From a bacterium (GTDB taxonomy: Bacteria; Patescibacteria; ABY1; JACQRZ01), in assembly GCA_030688365.1 (NCBI GenBank), contig JAUYIE010000022.1, positions 1 through 15,004 of the forward strand: a stretch of DNA of 15,004 nucleotides. Direction: 5' to 3'. Below the pieces are notes generated by a model. That model was not told the origin of the DNA. It did not search any database and worked only from the letters and a program-made list of their open reading frames with translations. Positions 1-8,130 of the stretch are shown here, piece by piece. A program made the translations under genes and the position numbers. Position 1 is the first letter of the stretch; every line of letters begins with the position of its first letter.

Positions 1-751
1 CATGCCACTGCAAAAGATACGGAGCCATCGTCTCTTTGTGTTCATGAGTGCTGGCTCCATATACATAACTTACTGTATCACCAAAACTAACATGTACCGC
101 CATAGCAATAGGCATATCACCAAGACGTGCAGTAAACAGACTGATATACGGAAAAGTTGTAAATAATGTTTTGTAGTATTGCAGTGGGTGCACGGAGATA
201 CTATTTCGTTTGGCTGTTTCTTTGCTTAATTGCCACCATACCTCTATTTCTTTTTCCGTAATGTCCTCAAATGATGTTACCTTGACTTGAATATTTTTCT
301 TCATCGCAAGATTAATATTGTATCGTGTCTTTTGGTGCATGTTTGAAAGTAATGTTTGTTCACTTGTTTCAAGATCAATGATGCGAGTCACCGCAGGATC
401 TACATCACGAACATGTTTCATTTTTGAAGATAATTGTGATACTATATCAGAAGGTTCCACACGAGTAAAAAGCGCACCATTTTTCTGTGCCCATTGAAAA
501 AACTCATGCCACCAATCCTGCGTAGGCGTACCAACAGGGCCACGTGGACACATAAAATAAAAAAAATTACGCATAAGCGGATATTTAATTGCCAAACATT
601 GAATATCATCGTCAAAAGAACCGACCAAATATCGCACTTCTCGACCTAACGCATGTTGGAATAGTCCCCACTCATACGATTGCAAAAACTGCGTATGCGA
701 AGATGTAAGACATCGTTGATTCCACTCTTTTTGTGTACCGGAAAATTCCAT
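1..751 (-). CDS. FemAB/FemX-family peptidoglycan bridge aminoacyltransferase, 3' end outside window
   Basis: Hand translation of the reverse complement gives 250 uninterrupted codons from an ATG at 751 to the window edge; the C-terminus is missing. The protein has the look of FemX/FmhB-type enzymes (two GNAT-like folds) that transfer amino acids from aminoacyl-tRNA to the lipid II stem peptide at the inner membrane face. Visible hallmarks are an early FLQSYEWG segment (residues 22-29), a CPRGPVG turn (69-74), KTRYNINLAMKK (141-152), which matches the conserved K-x-R-x-N-I-x-x-A signature, and VSYVYGAS with MAPYLLQW (228-249), typical of the acceptor half. The start codon directly follows the ruvA stop (TAAATG), implying translational coupling to ruvA and ileS. 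The gene does not show which amino acid is added. It could also act on another aminoacyl acceptor, since FemAB-like proteins are diverse. Confidence 0.87.
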   Translation of the reverse strand, partial: MEFSGTQKEWNQRCLTSSHTQFLQSYEWGLFQHALGREVRYLVGSFDDDIQCLAIKYPLMRNFFYFMCPRGPVGTPTQDWWHEFFQWAQKNGALFTRVEPSDIVSQLSSKMKHVRDVDPAVTRIIDLETSEQTLLSNMHQKTRYNINLAMKKNIQVKVTSFEDITEKEIEVWWQLSKETAKRNSISVHPLQYYKTLFTTFPYISLFTARLGDMPIAMAVHVSFGDTVSYVYGASTHEHKETMAPYLLQWH

Positions 752-1333
752 TTATCCGTTACTTAATAATTTAAGAGCTGTTTTTAATCTTTCTTGCATG
801 CCTACCACTTCAGCAGACATCTCTCCCATGACCGTATGAGCGCTTTGTACTGAATATCCTAGCCCAACCAACGCGTCAATCACATCCTGATCTTCTTGAT
901 ATAACAGTTGAGTACCAGGCACACCAACAAAATCTTTTGCTAACCGTTCCCTCAAATCTACCACGACCCGCTGTGCTGTTTTTTGACCAATACCCGGTAC
1001 ACGTTGTAACAAACTTGCATCTCCATTGATAATTGCATTTCGCAAATGCACAGAAGATGCGACATTGAGGGCTGCAATAGCTGTTTTTGGACCCACTCCA
1101 CTGACTGAAATCAATAAAGTAAACAAATCCAAATCTTCCGACGATATAAAACCATATAATTCATGCGCGTCCTCTCTGATGTGATCGTGGATATAGAGAG
1201 AGATCGGCGCCCCCACCTCCAATTCATAAAATACCGCAATAGGCGTATAAACAATATATCCCACTCCTTGCACGTCCAATAAAATTGTTGGTGGTGTGAT
1301 AGAATGTACTCTTCCATTTAGGTATCCAATCAT
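752..1333 (-). CDS. ruvA: Holliday junction DNA helicase subunit RuvA
   Basis: A 193-residue protein of normal RuvA length. RuvA binds four-way DNA junctions as a tetramer and loads the RuvB motor for branch migration in recombinational repair. The N-terminus MIGYLNGRV opens the OB-fold domain (about 1-64). Two helix-hairpin-helix motifs follow: SVSGVGPKTAIAAL (76-89) and RVPGIGQKTAQRVVVDLRERL around 111-131, the second being the classic RuvA signature. The C-terminal part (about 148-193, DVIDALVGLGYS) fits the mobile domain III that contacts RuvB. The ATG overlaps the ileS stop as ATGA, so it is probably translated by re-initiation; a clear Shine-Dalgarno is lacking. ruvB and ruvC are not adjacent, which is common in streamlined genomes. 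Confidence 0.97.
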   Translation of the reverse strand: MIGYLNGRVHSITPPTILLDVQGVGYIVYTPIAVFYELEVGAPISLYIHDHIREDAHELYGFISSEDLDLFTLLISVSGVGPKTAIAALNVASSVHLRNAIINGDASLLQRVPGIGQKTAQRVVVDLRERLAKDFVGVPGTQLLYQEDQDVIDALVGLGYSVQSAHTVMGEMSAEVVGMQERLKTALKLLSNG

Positions 1334-4194
1334 ACATCTTTTTCCAAAGCCACCCGGATGTTAGATCCATCAAGTTTAAGTGGCGACATGTGGTCATCAC
1401 CCGTTACTATTTTGATTGACGTTGCTAGGACTTGTCCAAGTAGCCCTTCGCTATGCGTATCAATCAATGATCCTATATCTTCATCACCAGCGACTGTAAC
1501 GATAATTCTGTCTTGTATAGTCAATCCTTTTTCTTTTCTTAAGGCATTGATTTGACGAACAATATCTCGGAGAAGTCCTTCGTCTTTAAGTGTCTGATCC
1601 AAAACCGTCTGTAATCCAACAGACTTTGCTTCGTCGCATACCCAGCCATCACCATCGGGAATCTGTGTAGCACAGGTAACTGATTTTACATTTACTTCAT
1701 CTGCAATGATTGCGCACAATTCCGTCCTTAATTCTTGATTTATAATCAAAGAAGCGAGTGGTTGACGAAGTTTTATTCCTGCACCGGAACGCAACGCGTG
1801 AGTTTTTTCAACAATCTGTCGTACTGCATCCATATCACGATTTAATGTTTCATCTATAAGTGTCGCGTCAAACGTTGGCCAGTCACACAGATGCACAGAC
1901 GAATGCGTTGTCTCAATTTTGGTATAAATCATATCAGCGATAAACGGTGTGACTGGCGCAATAACTTTTGAAGTTATAACCAACACACGATGTAGCGTTG
2001 CCATGGCCTTTTCTTGTTCAGCAGAATCCTCTGATTTAAAGCGATCACGAGAACGACGGACATACCACGTAGAAAGATCATTGATAAACTCTCCAATCAA
2101 ACGAGTCCCTTTTGTAATCGCATAGTTATCATACGCCATTGCCACATCACGTGCGAGTATCGCCATTTTCATATCAATCCACCTATCCACCAAGTCATCA
2201 CTTTTCATTTCAGGATCAAACGATCGTGTTTGTCTATAAGTATCATAAAACGTATAGACATTCCACAAAAGAAGAATAATCTTCCTAAATGCGTCTGCTT
2301 GATCTTCATCTTTATAGTTAAGATTTTCCGCGTTCATGAGTGATGATGCCATCAAATAATATCGCATTGAATCAACACCATATTTATTTATTAATTCTAT
2401 TGGCGGAGTATAATTATTTTTTGATTTTGACATCTTTTGTCCATTTCGCGCCGCAATAGTACCAGTTGTCACCGCATTGCGAAAAGCAGGTCGGTCAAAT
2501 ATACCGACAGACAACACGTGTAATGTATAAAACCATCCACGGGTCTGCGCAATATATTCTGAAATAAATTCCGCGGGAAAATTATTTTCAAAAAAATCTT
2601 TGTTCTCAAATGGATAATGAATGCTTGCCCACGGCATAGAGCCAGATTCAAACCAGCAATCAAATACTTCAGGAATGCGCTTGGCAACCCCTCCACACTC
2701 ACACTTAAATGTGACTTCATCAATGTCCGGCCGATGTAAATCGCCAATTGTATGCCCTGCCCTCATCTCCAATTTTTCTAATGAATCAAAAATCTCACGT
2801 TTTTCGCAGGCCTCACATTCCCAAATAGGCATCGGGTTACCCCAATAACGCGAACGAGAGATATTCCAATCCGGTGCTGTCTCCAATCCTTTACCAAATC
2901 GTCCGTGTTGGAGATGGTCAGGATGCCATGAAATGTCTTCATTTAGCGTAATCATACGATCTTTGATATCTGCAACTTTCACAAACCACGCAGGTTGTGT
3001 TTTATAAAGTAATTTTGTCTCACATCGCCAACAAAAAGGATATGAGTGCATGATTGACTCAACCTTCAATACATGACCACGATCTACAAGTGCATCTAAA
3101 ATGTTTTGATTAATATTCCATGCCATTTTACCTGCCCAAGCTTTCACTTCAGGTACAAAGCGTGATTGAGAGTCCAATGATTCAAAGAAATCAATATCTT
3201 GATCTTTACCAATCCGATAATCGTCTTCTCCAAACGCCGGTGCGATATGCACAAGTCCAGTCCCGTCTTGCGCAGAAACAAAGTCACCCGCTAATACGGT
3301 AAATGTACGTGGTCTTTTTGGAGTAAAATAATCAAATAAAGGTTCATACGACCGCCCAATCAATGTAGAGGCGGGAAAAGAATCTAACAAATGATGATTA
3401 CCAAACATTTCTTTCAAACGCGGATATAATTCTTTAGCAACAATATATGTCTTGCCGAAGTCAGACACTACACGGAGATATTCCAAATTTGGAGAAATAG
3501 CAATCGCTGCATTTGCGGGTAATGTCCATGGGGTCGTCGTCCAGACTAATAGATATTGATTTTCCACATCTTTCAGTTTATAAGCGACATACACAGATGG
3601 GTCTTTCACATCGCGATAACTATTATCCATTGCGATTTCAAAATTGGAAAGCGGAGTTTCACATCGCGGACAATACAATGAAATACGCGTGTCTTTATAG
3701 ATCAAACCTTTTGTATATAGTTGAGAAAAGCCCCACCAGACTGATTCCATATAAGATCGGTCCATTGTCTTATAGGAATCCTTAAAATTCACAAACCGTC
3801 CGATTCGGCGTACCATTTTTTCCCATTCTTTATCAAACTTAAGTACCGAGCTTTCACATGCATTGTTAAATTTATCAATACCGTATTCTTCTATTTCTTT
3901 TTTTCCGGAGATACCCAGCTCTTTTTCACAAAGATTTTCAAGTGGTAAACCATGACAGTCCCACCCCCAACGGCGCAAGACGCGGTATCCTTGCATTGTC
4001 TTATACCGCCCGATCAAATCCTTAGCAGTTGATGCGAGGATGTGTCCATGATGTGGCAATCCCGTCGCAAAAGGTGGTCCATCATAAAATACAAAATCTT
4101 GCCCACCCTCTCGGTTGGCAATACTGCGATTAAAAATATCTTCCGTATCCCAAAAATTCAATATTTCCTCTTCTTCATGTGAAAAATTCATCAT
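1330..4194 (-). CDS. ileS: Isoleucyl-tRNA synthetase (eukaryote-like type)
   Basis: A class I synthetase that charges tRNA-Ile and edits mischarged valine in the cytoplasm. Counted from the ATG at 4194 (954 aa), the HIGH-type motif reads GLPHHGHILAS (about 45-55) and the KMSKS loop reads NGQKMSKSKNNY (about 584-595). The CP1 editing domain shows TTTPWTLPANAA (about 219-230) and GTGLVHIAPAFGEDD (about 311-325). Cys pairs CPRC (175-178) and CWRC (388-391), plus CEAC and CEC near 460-500, may bind zinc. The GLPHHGH and GQKMSKSKNN forms resemble the eukaryotic/archaeal-like IleS2 group rather than the E. coli type. The longest frame begins at a TTG (4212), but the ATG pair at 4194/4191 places the conserved FSHEEEEILNFW start more naturally. 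No Shine-Dalgarno is seen. At 954 aa it is somewhat shorter than many family members. It heads the ileS-ruvA-femX operon. Confidence 0.97.
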   Translation of the reverse strand: MMNFSHEEEEILNFWDTEDIFNRSIANREGGQDFVFYDGPPFATGLPHHGHILASTAKDLIGRYKTMQGYRVLRRWGWDCHGLPLENLCEKELGISGKKEIEEYGIDKFNNACESSVLKFDKEWEKMVRRIGRFVNFKDSYKTMDRSYMESVWWGFSQLYTKGLIYKDTRISLYCPRCETPLSNFEIAMDNSYRDVKDPSVYVAYKLKDVENQYLLVWTTTPWTLPANAAIAISPNLEYLRVVSDFGKTYIVAKELYPRLKEMFGNHHLLDSFPASTLIGRSYEPLFDYFTPKRPRTFTVLAGDFVSAQDGTGLVHIAPAFGEDDYRIGKDQDIDFFESLDSQSRFVPEVKAWAGKMAWNINQNILDALVDRGHVLKVESIMHSYPFCWRCETKLLYKTQPAWFVKVADIKDRMITLNEDISWHPDHLQHGRFGKGLETAPDWNISRSRYWGNPMPIWECEACEKREIFDSLEKLEMRAGHTIGDLHRPDIDEVTFKCECGGVAKRIPEVFDCWFESGSMPWASIHYPFENKDFFENNFPAEFISEYIAQTRGWFYTLHVLSVGIFDRPAFRNAVTTGTIAARNGQKMSKSKNNYTPPIELINKYGVDSMRYYLMASSLMNAENLNYKDEDQADAFRKIILLLWNVYTFYDTYRQTRSFDPEMKSDDLVDRWIDMKMAILARDVAMAYDNYAITKGTRLIGEFINDLSTWYVRRSRDRFKSEDSAEQEKAMATLHRVLVITSKVIAPVTPFIADMIYTKIETTHSSVHLCDWPTFDATLIDETLNRDMDAVRQIVEKTHALRSGAGIKLRQPLASLIINQELRTELCAIIADEVNVKSVTCATQIPDGDGWVCDEAKSVGLQTVLDQTLKDEGLLRDIVRQINALRKEKGLTIQDRIIVTVAGDEDIGSLIDTHSEGLLGQVLATSIKIVTGDDHMSPLKLDGSNIRVALEKDV

Positions 4195-4308
4195 ACGCGT
4201 AAATAATTGCAATCAAGTATCAAAATCGTATATGCTCATCCTACGCTGACAGGAAAGAAAAATCAAGTTTCCCACACTATCCCTTCTCCTTCTATTTGTA
4301 AGATGTGA

Positions 4309-4314
4309 TATAAT
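4309..4314 (+). promoter_or_regulatory. Extended -10 promoter for the 4341 gene
   Basis: A perfect TATAAT preceded by TGA gives TGATATAAT, an extended -10 element. No good -35 lies 16-18 nt upstream. The predicted start near 4321 leaves a leader of about 20 nt before ATG 4341, and there is no Shine-Dalgarno in it. The 146-nt gap to the ileS ATG at 4194 probably also carries the divergent minus-strand promoter, but I see no confident match for it. Confidence 0.6.
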
Positions 4315-4340
4315 AGAATCATTACCATAATCGCATCTTT

Positions 4341-5195
4341 ATGCCTAAGGTTCCCCCTTCTCGGAGATCAAAACGCACACCAATGCGTAATGTTGACACA
4401 TGTATATCGGAAAACTCTTCGTCAAACTCATCAGACCTTTGTGCTCCGGTCCATCGAGATCATATTCATTGGGCAATATTTATTGCCGTGTCATTATTAG
4501 TAACCGGTGCAATCATCTATGTAGGCCGTCCTGACTCAATAACAATCAAGGCATCCGGCGCACCCGACACAAGAGAAACTACCGAGCAAGGACAGCGAAG
4601 TATCTTTGGTACAGTGGCAGATATAAATACTGACTCTATTACGATAAGTAGCATTCGGTCTACTGATACAAGTATTGCGTCTAATACTGTGTTTACCATC
4701 TTCTTTGATGTTGAAACGCGATTTGTTTACCACCCGGTAGTTAGCACCGATAACAACCAACGGCGATTTGGATCGCAAAAAGGATCATTGGAAAATATCA
4801 GCATTGGTATGTATGTATCAGCAGTCACACTAGACGAGATTGTTTCAGGCATTCCACTCAACGCAACAGAAATCGGATATTCGGAAGAAAACCCCTTTAG
4901 CCCTCTTCAAATTGAAGAAGAAACAGTTTTACCAGATACAGAAGAATCCATTCCGGTAGAAGCAGATCTCCAAACACCGACTACAGAAACACCACAAGAA
5001 GAGGAATCAGCTTTAGAACCACTAGACCAAGACACTACACCAACAGAGACTATAGAAACAATTCCAGTCGTAGAAGATCAGGATGAAACAGCTGTTGAGG
5101 AAACACCCCCAGTAGACTCAATTTCAGAGGATCTGCCTGCACCCATACTACCAACAACGGAAGAAAATCAAGACGAAACACCTCCACTTGAATAA
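4341..5195 (+). CDS. Membrane-anchored protein with small beta domain and acidic Pro/Glu/Thr tail, function unknown
   Basis: I do not recognise a named family with certainty. The 284-residue product has a basic, Ser-rich cytosolic N-terminus (1-42), one membrane helix (about 43-62, WAIFIAVSLLVTGAIIYVG), then a beta-rich extracytoplasmic domain (about 85-180) starting IFGTVADINTDSITI and ending near the GMYVSAVTLDE strand. This arrangement resembles DUF5666-like OB-type domains (G-x-V-x-x-I then I-G-x-x-V). Residues 181-284 are a low-complexity tail with about 33 Asp/Glu and many Pro and Thr. There is no Lys or Arg anywhere after Lys147. The tail could span or interact with the cell wall or envelope, or act as a flexible stalk. 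It lies 39 nt upstream of a paralogous gene and probably forms an operon with it. No lipobox or catalytic motif is visible. Confidence 0.85.
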   Translation: MPKVPPSRRSKRTPMRNVDTCISENSSSNSSDLCAPVHRDHIHWAIFIAVSLLVTGAIIYVGRPDSITIKASGAPDTRETTEQGQRSIFGTVADINTDSITISSIRSTDTSIASNTVFTIFFDVETRFVYHPVVSTDNNQRRFGSQKGSLENISIGMYVSAVTLDEIVSGIPLNATEIGYSEENPFSPLQIEEETVLPDTEESIPVEADLQTPTTETPQEEESALEPLDQDTTPTETIETIPVVEDQDETAVEETPPVDSISEDLPAPILPTTEENQDETPPLE

Positions 5196-5234
5196 TATAA
5201 AATTCAGTAATCTCTTTATTTTAGTGTTACATGT

Positions 5235-5693
5235 ATGAAATCAATAACTGTGAGATATCTTTTTACATTGATCATTGGTATTGTGATCGGTATTTTATAT
5301 TCGAACTTTGTTCCACATGCTACTAGTGATCCTTCATCCCAAAAGACGGCCAAACAAGTAAGTATATCTACCTCTGAACAACCAATTATATCCGCAAAGG
5401 GAATTATCCCAACTGACTCTCTAGGGGGTATAGTGACCAACATCAACGGAGATGCATTATTGGTTCAAATTGCTGATCGCGATGACTCTACTATTTTTAC
5501 AAAACAGCAAATCCAACTTTTTCCCGATACTAATATTCAACTTCTTGACCCTGCTAATCCTTCCACAATCAAAAAAATATTTGGCGGAGATATACAGATA
5601 GGACAACACGTACAGGCCACAGGAAAAATGGATAGTGAAAAAGGATTATTATCAAATTATATAGTTGTCACACCTACGGAAACAGTACAATAA
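5235..5693 (+). CDS. Small membrane-anchored protein with DUF5666-like domain, function unknown
   Basis: A 152-residue protein with an N-terminal uncleaved-looking membrane helix (about 7-24, YLFTLIIGIVIGILYSNF) and one extracytoplasmic beta-rich domain (about 50-150). The domain begins GGIVTNINGDALLVQI and later has GDIQIGQHVQATGKMDSEKG, the same order of elements as in the preceding gene (G-x-V-x-x-I-N, a FxDxxT-like strand, then IG-x-x-V). The two genes are therefore likely distant paralogues with a common fold. It lacks the acidic tail of its neighbour. The ATG at 5235 starts the helix directly. The 39-nt spacer contains a TATAAA-like box (5197-5202) that could give an internal promoter, but co-transcription is equally likely. 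The role is unknown. Confidence 0.8.
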   Translation: MKSITVRYLFTLIIGIVIGILYSNFVPHATSDPSSQKTAKQVSISTSEQPIISAKGIIPTDSLGGIVTNINGDALLVQIADRDDSTIFTKQQIQLFPDTNIQLLDPANPSTIKKIFGGDIQIGQHVQATGKMDSEKGLLSNYIVVTPTETVQ

Positions 5694-5699
5694 GCATAT

Positions 5700-5734
5700 A
5701 AAAAACATCTCATCGTGTACATGGTATTTTTTTT
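5700..5734. terminator. Possible weak bidirectional terminator between convergent genes
   Basis: The 46-nt gap between two convergent stop codons has six A (5700-5705), a CAT...ATG pairing around a 12-nt loop, and eight T (5727-5734). The A and T runs can pair across the loop with a 3-nt bulge, giving a U-tract on either strand. The GC content of the stem is very low, so function is uncertain. Confidence 0.3.
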
Positions 5735-5739
5735 CTCGC

Positions 5740-7227
5740 TTATTCTCTCACACACACCATCTTCATTGCCGTAGTACGTGCGCGACTATCGGTATCGTAT
5801 ACTGACACCGCACCGTTTGAGTTGATTTGTATACCGTGCGCCGGCTCACTGGCTGAGCTTGTACTACTCATATCTTCTCGAGTCCAAAATTTATTTTCAT
5901 CTCTACTATCTCCACTAGCAAGACCTACACTTGCATACAACGCCACATCTCCCGCTGATGCTAGGTGAAAATTATCACCATATTCATCCACACATGGAGT
6001 GTTTATATCACCAGTATATTTTGCAGGATACATGCCTGTCGTATAAAGAATCGGGGCAGTATCTTTCACACAGATCATTTTTAACGTTGTCGTCCGAGAT
6101 GTTGCACTCGCATCGTATACATATACACCCTTATCGTTTGAGCTTACAGTGATACCATGAGGCGATTCGCTTCCGGCATTTGTATTGCTCATATCTTCTC
6201 GCGCCCAAAACTGATTTTCCTCGTTACTCGCTCCGCTCGCTATACCAATACTTGCATACAACGCCACATCTCCCGCTGATGCGATATGCCTATAAGCACC
6301 GTATTCTGTCGTACACGGGTCATCGATATCATCGGTATAATACGCGGGATAAAAACCAGTAGTATAAATGACAGAATTGGCTGACGCCCCACCGCCACTA
6401 GGAGAATCTTCCCAGTTGATAATCCCTCCTTCAACATCAGTCAAACGTGAATTTAATGAATCAATCTGCGCTTGTGTCGCGACTTTGGACCATGAGGTAG
6501 AGGGATTGTTATTCGTTTTACGAAAATACAAATTCTGATCAAAAAAACTACCCGCAAGCTGTAATGCATAATTATCCGAAGTGTTCCCATGACGCACATC
6601 CAATAAATGCCACCAACCACTTGCCCCTGCAGGCCAGCTACTTGTTGGTGAGGGGGCTGACGTTTCAAAAAAACCACTTTGAGCACCGGCATTTCCCTGC
6701 AACCCAGCATTGGCGCGTAGTTCTGTCCTTTGGTTGTTTAACCCAAAACCAAATGTACTACCAACATTGAGAATACCTCCGATCGTGGTAGTCTCATCAC
6801 CATCGGAATCAACCGTGATACCGTGTGTGGTTGTCGTACCTGTATTGGTAATCTGTTGCAAATTTTGCAACGCACCGCTCATTACATCTTCCCATGTGGA
6901 TTTGCAATCAGCGTTGGCTGTGGTTCCAAAACATAAATTTGAAAGAAATAATTGCCCACCCAAAATAGTGTCACCCTCAAAAGCAGATGCATTTGCGTTG
7001 ACATCAAGAACATTTTTTAGACTACCAATAACACTTGTCTCATTTAATGGCTGTCCTCCTGGTGGTAACGCAGTTGGTTCTTGAAATGCTGCGTGTGAAA
7101 CACTGTATCCCAAAAACCCCAACACTCCCACCATCAAAACTAAAAAAGGAAGCAAAACTTTTTTTGTATGCTTGGACTGATGTACCATTGAAGTAATATG
7201 TTTTACTGATGTTCTTTTTGCTTTCAT
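5740..7227 (-). CDS. Large exported surface protein with pyocin-knob/tail-fibre-like segment and two C-terminal repeats
   Basis: The 495-residue product (ATG 7227; a TTG at 7236 would add three residues) has a basic N-terminus and a membrane or signal segment (about 24-47, ending VSHAAF). Residues about 60-160 are Gly/Thr-rich and phage tail-fibre-like. Residues about 185-250 (ASGWWHLLDVRHGN, LQLAGSFFDQNLYFRKTNNN, WSKV) resemble receptor- or glycan-binding knob modules of pyocin and phage tail fibres. Two tandem repeats of about 103 residues (286-389 and 393-495) close the protein; each begins YTTGxYPA, carries AGDVALYAS and FWxREDMS, and has one Cys near each end, probably a disulfide. It is the last gene of the pilin-like operon, 19 nt after the previous stop. 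A surface adhesin or tip protein is my inference; no enzyme motif is visible. Confidence 0.88.
   Translation of the reverse strand: MKAKRTSVKHITSMVHQSKHTKKVLLPFLVLMVGVLGFLGYSVSHAAFQEPTALPPGGQPLNETSVIGSLKNVLDVNANASAFEGDTILGGQLFLSNLCFGTTANADCKSTWEDVMSGALQNLQQITNTGTTTTHGITVDSDGDETTTIGGILNVGSTFGFGLNNQRTELRANAGLQGNAGAQSGFFETSAPSPTSSWPAGASGWWHLLDVRHGNTSDNYALQLAGSFFDQNLYFRKTNNNPSTSWSKVATQAQIDSLNSRLTDVEGGIINWEDSPSGGGASANSVIYTTGFYPAYYTDDIDDPCTTEYGAYRHIASAGDVALYASIGIASGASNEENQFWAREDMSNTNAGSESPHGITVSSNDKGVYVYDASATSRTTTLKMICVKDTAPILYTTGMYPAKYTGDINTPCVDEYGDNFHLASAGDVALYASVGLASGDSRDENKFWTREDMSSTSSASEPAHGIQINSNGAVSVYDTDSRARTTAMKMVCVRE
5743..6372 (-). repeat. Tandem duplicated coding segment, two units of about 310 nt
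   Basis: Units at about 6061-6372 and 5743-6051 encode the two C-terminal domains of the surface protein. The DNA keeps an identical stretch of over 30 nt (around 5930-5962 and 6251-6283) encoding SAGDVALYAS, while flanking parts have diverged. This indicates internal duplication rather than a mobile repeat. Confidence 0.85.
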
Positions 7228-7246
7228 ACAAAACAATACACTCTTT

Positions 7247-7657
7247 TTATACAGGAGAAGTCAAAATCTCATTCAGTACCCTATCAAATACGAAGATCGT
7301 TAGGCCAAATGAAGCAAGTACGATAAACGCACCGATTACTGCATATAGCAAAATGTGTTGAGCTATTTCTACGTTTTCGGCCTTACCACCGGCCGTCATA
7401 TACAAATACCCCGCCCAGCAAAAAAGTCCTATGACAATCACTCCCAAAAAAGTTATCGCAACATTAATTACTTTCAATAATATCACGGCAGGATGCTGAC
7501 TCACTGTTGCTTGCCCGGTATGTTTAATCGTTTGTTTAAACTCTCCATTTAATAAGAGTTCTTTAACGCCGGCATGTGTCGAAATTGGAAATATAAATCC
7601 CGCCACCCCTGCACCCAAAAAAAGCGTTACGATTATATATGTTTTAAATATTTTCAT
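7247..7657 (-). CDS. Pilin-like two-helix membrane protein (divergent copy)
   Basis: A 136-residue protein with a signal peptide (1-28, ending STHAG), a short polar stretch (29-53), and the locus-wide module: helix about 55-83, turn YMTAGGKAENVEIAQ (86-100) and helix about 102-124. In the module the usual Trp before Met is replaced by Tyr (YLYMTAGG), and the turn is more acidic than in its neighbours, making it one of the most divergent copies. Architecture and turn sequence fit the type IV secretion pilin (TrbC/VirB2-like; Pfam T4SS_pilin as I recall it) often seen in multiple copies in Patescibacteria. The start lies one base after the preceding stop (TGA-T-ATG), so re-initiation is likely. 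Assignment to a pilus is by family resemblance and context only. Confidence 0.88.
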   Translation of the reverse strand: MKIFKTYIIVTLFLGAGVAGFIFPISTHAGVKELLLNGEFKQTIKHTGQATVSQHPAVILLKVINVAITFLGVIVIGLFCWAGYLYMTAGGKAENVEIAQHILLYAVIGAFIVLASFGLTIFVFDRVLNEILTSPV

Positions 7658-7658
7658 A

Positions 7659-8126
7659 TCATTTTATACTACTTCCCAATGTTGAAAGTACCCAATATGT
7701 TACACCCTGCGCCGCTAAAACAATTATCAAGCCAATCACCGCCTGCATGAGCATAGATTGTGCCTTTTCCACTTTTTCTTTTTCTCCCGCCGCTGTCATC
7801 CATAAAAATCCTGCATACAACGAGAGGATCAAAAATATGATCCCCAAAAGTGTAAGTACGACCTGAATCACCAGTCCAATGATCGTACCCACGGAAATCG
7901 GCGCCGTAGAATCACATCCTTTGCCCCATGCAAGACCAGTACATTTGAGATTGCGCATCAAGTCTGTGTCAGCAGCAAACCCCCCTGTACCCACTAAAAC
8001 TAAGGTACACATCGCAATCCCAATACTGACTACACGTACACCATGACTAATACTTTCCCACAACTGATGTCGCGTAGGTGTGTGCTTTTTTTTATAAACT
8101 TTTTTTTTCTGAATAGTTGTAGGCAT
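7659..8126 (-). CDS. Pilin-like two-helix membrane protein with basic N-terminal extension
   Basis: The 155-residue product has a Lys-rich cytosolic N-terminus (KKKVYKKKH, 7-15), a signal or anchor helix (about 30-50, ending FAADTD), a short exported segment with two Cys (62 and 71, possibly a disulfide), then the module: helix about 79-108, turn FLWMTAAGEKEKVEKAQ (107-123), helix about 126-148. The N-terminal extension is not seen in the other copies and could hold the protein in the membrane or delay export. It starts 4 nt after the previous stop without a Shine-Dalgarno. It belongs to the same family as its neighbours (T4SS pilin-like); a structural-subunit role is inferred. Confidence 0.9.
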   Translation of the reverse strand: MPTTIQKKKVYKKKHTPTRHQLWESISHGVRVVSIGIAMCTLVLVGTGGFAADTDLMRNLKCTGLAWGKGCDSTAPISVGTIIGLVIQVVLTLLGIIFLILSLYAGFLWMTAAGEKEKVEKAQSMLMQAVIGLIIVLAAQGVTYWVLSTLGSSIK

Positions 8127-8130
8127 ATTG

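Noticed and set aside
4195..4240. In-frame TGA upstream of ileS (ATG at about 4231 reading MSIYDFDT then TGA), as a sign of UGA=Gly recoding and an extended IleRS
   Set aside because: ileS and another gene (7659) end in TGA at sensible positions and all genes read through cleanly with table 11; the IleRS family start fits the ATG at 4194.
4275..4292. Purine-rich AGAAGGAGAAGGGA on the minus strand as the ileS ribosome site
   Set aside because: It lies about 80 nt upstream of the ileS start, too far to act there, and is followed only by a four-codon frame.
4195..4320. T-box or other tRNA-sensing leader upstream of ileS
   Set aside because: The gap is only 146 nt, is shared with a divergent promoter, and has no T-box core sequence or terminator-antiterminator pair.
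6710..7084. 124-codon plus-strand frame opposite the surface-protein gene
   Set aside because: It is an antisense shadow of a well-supported protein with repeats and signal segment; no promoter or family pattern.
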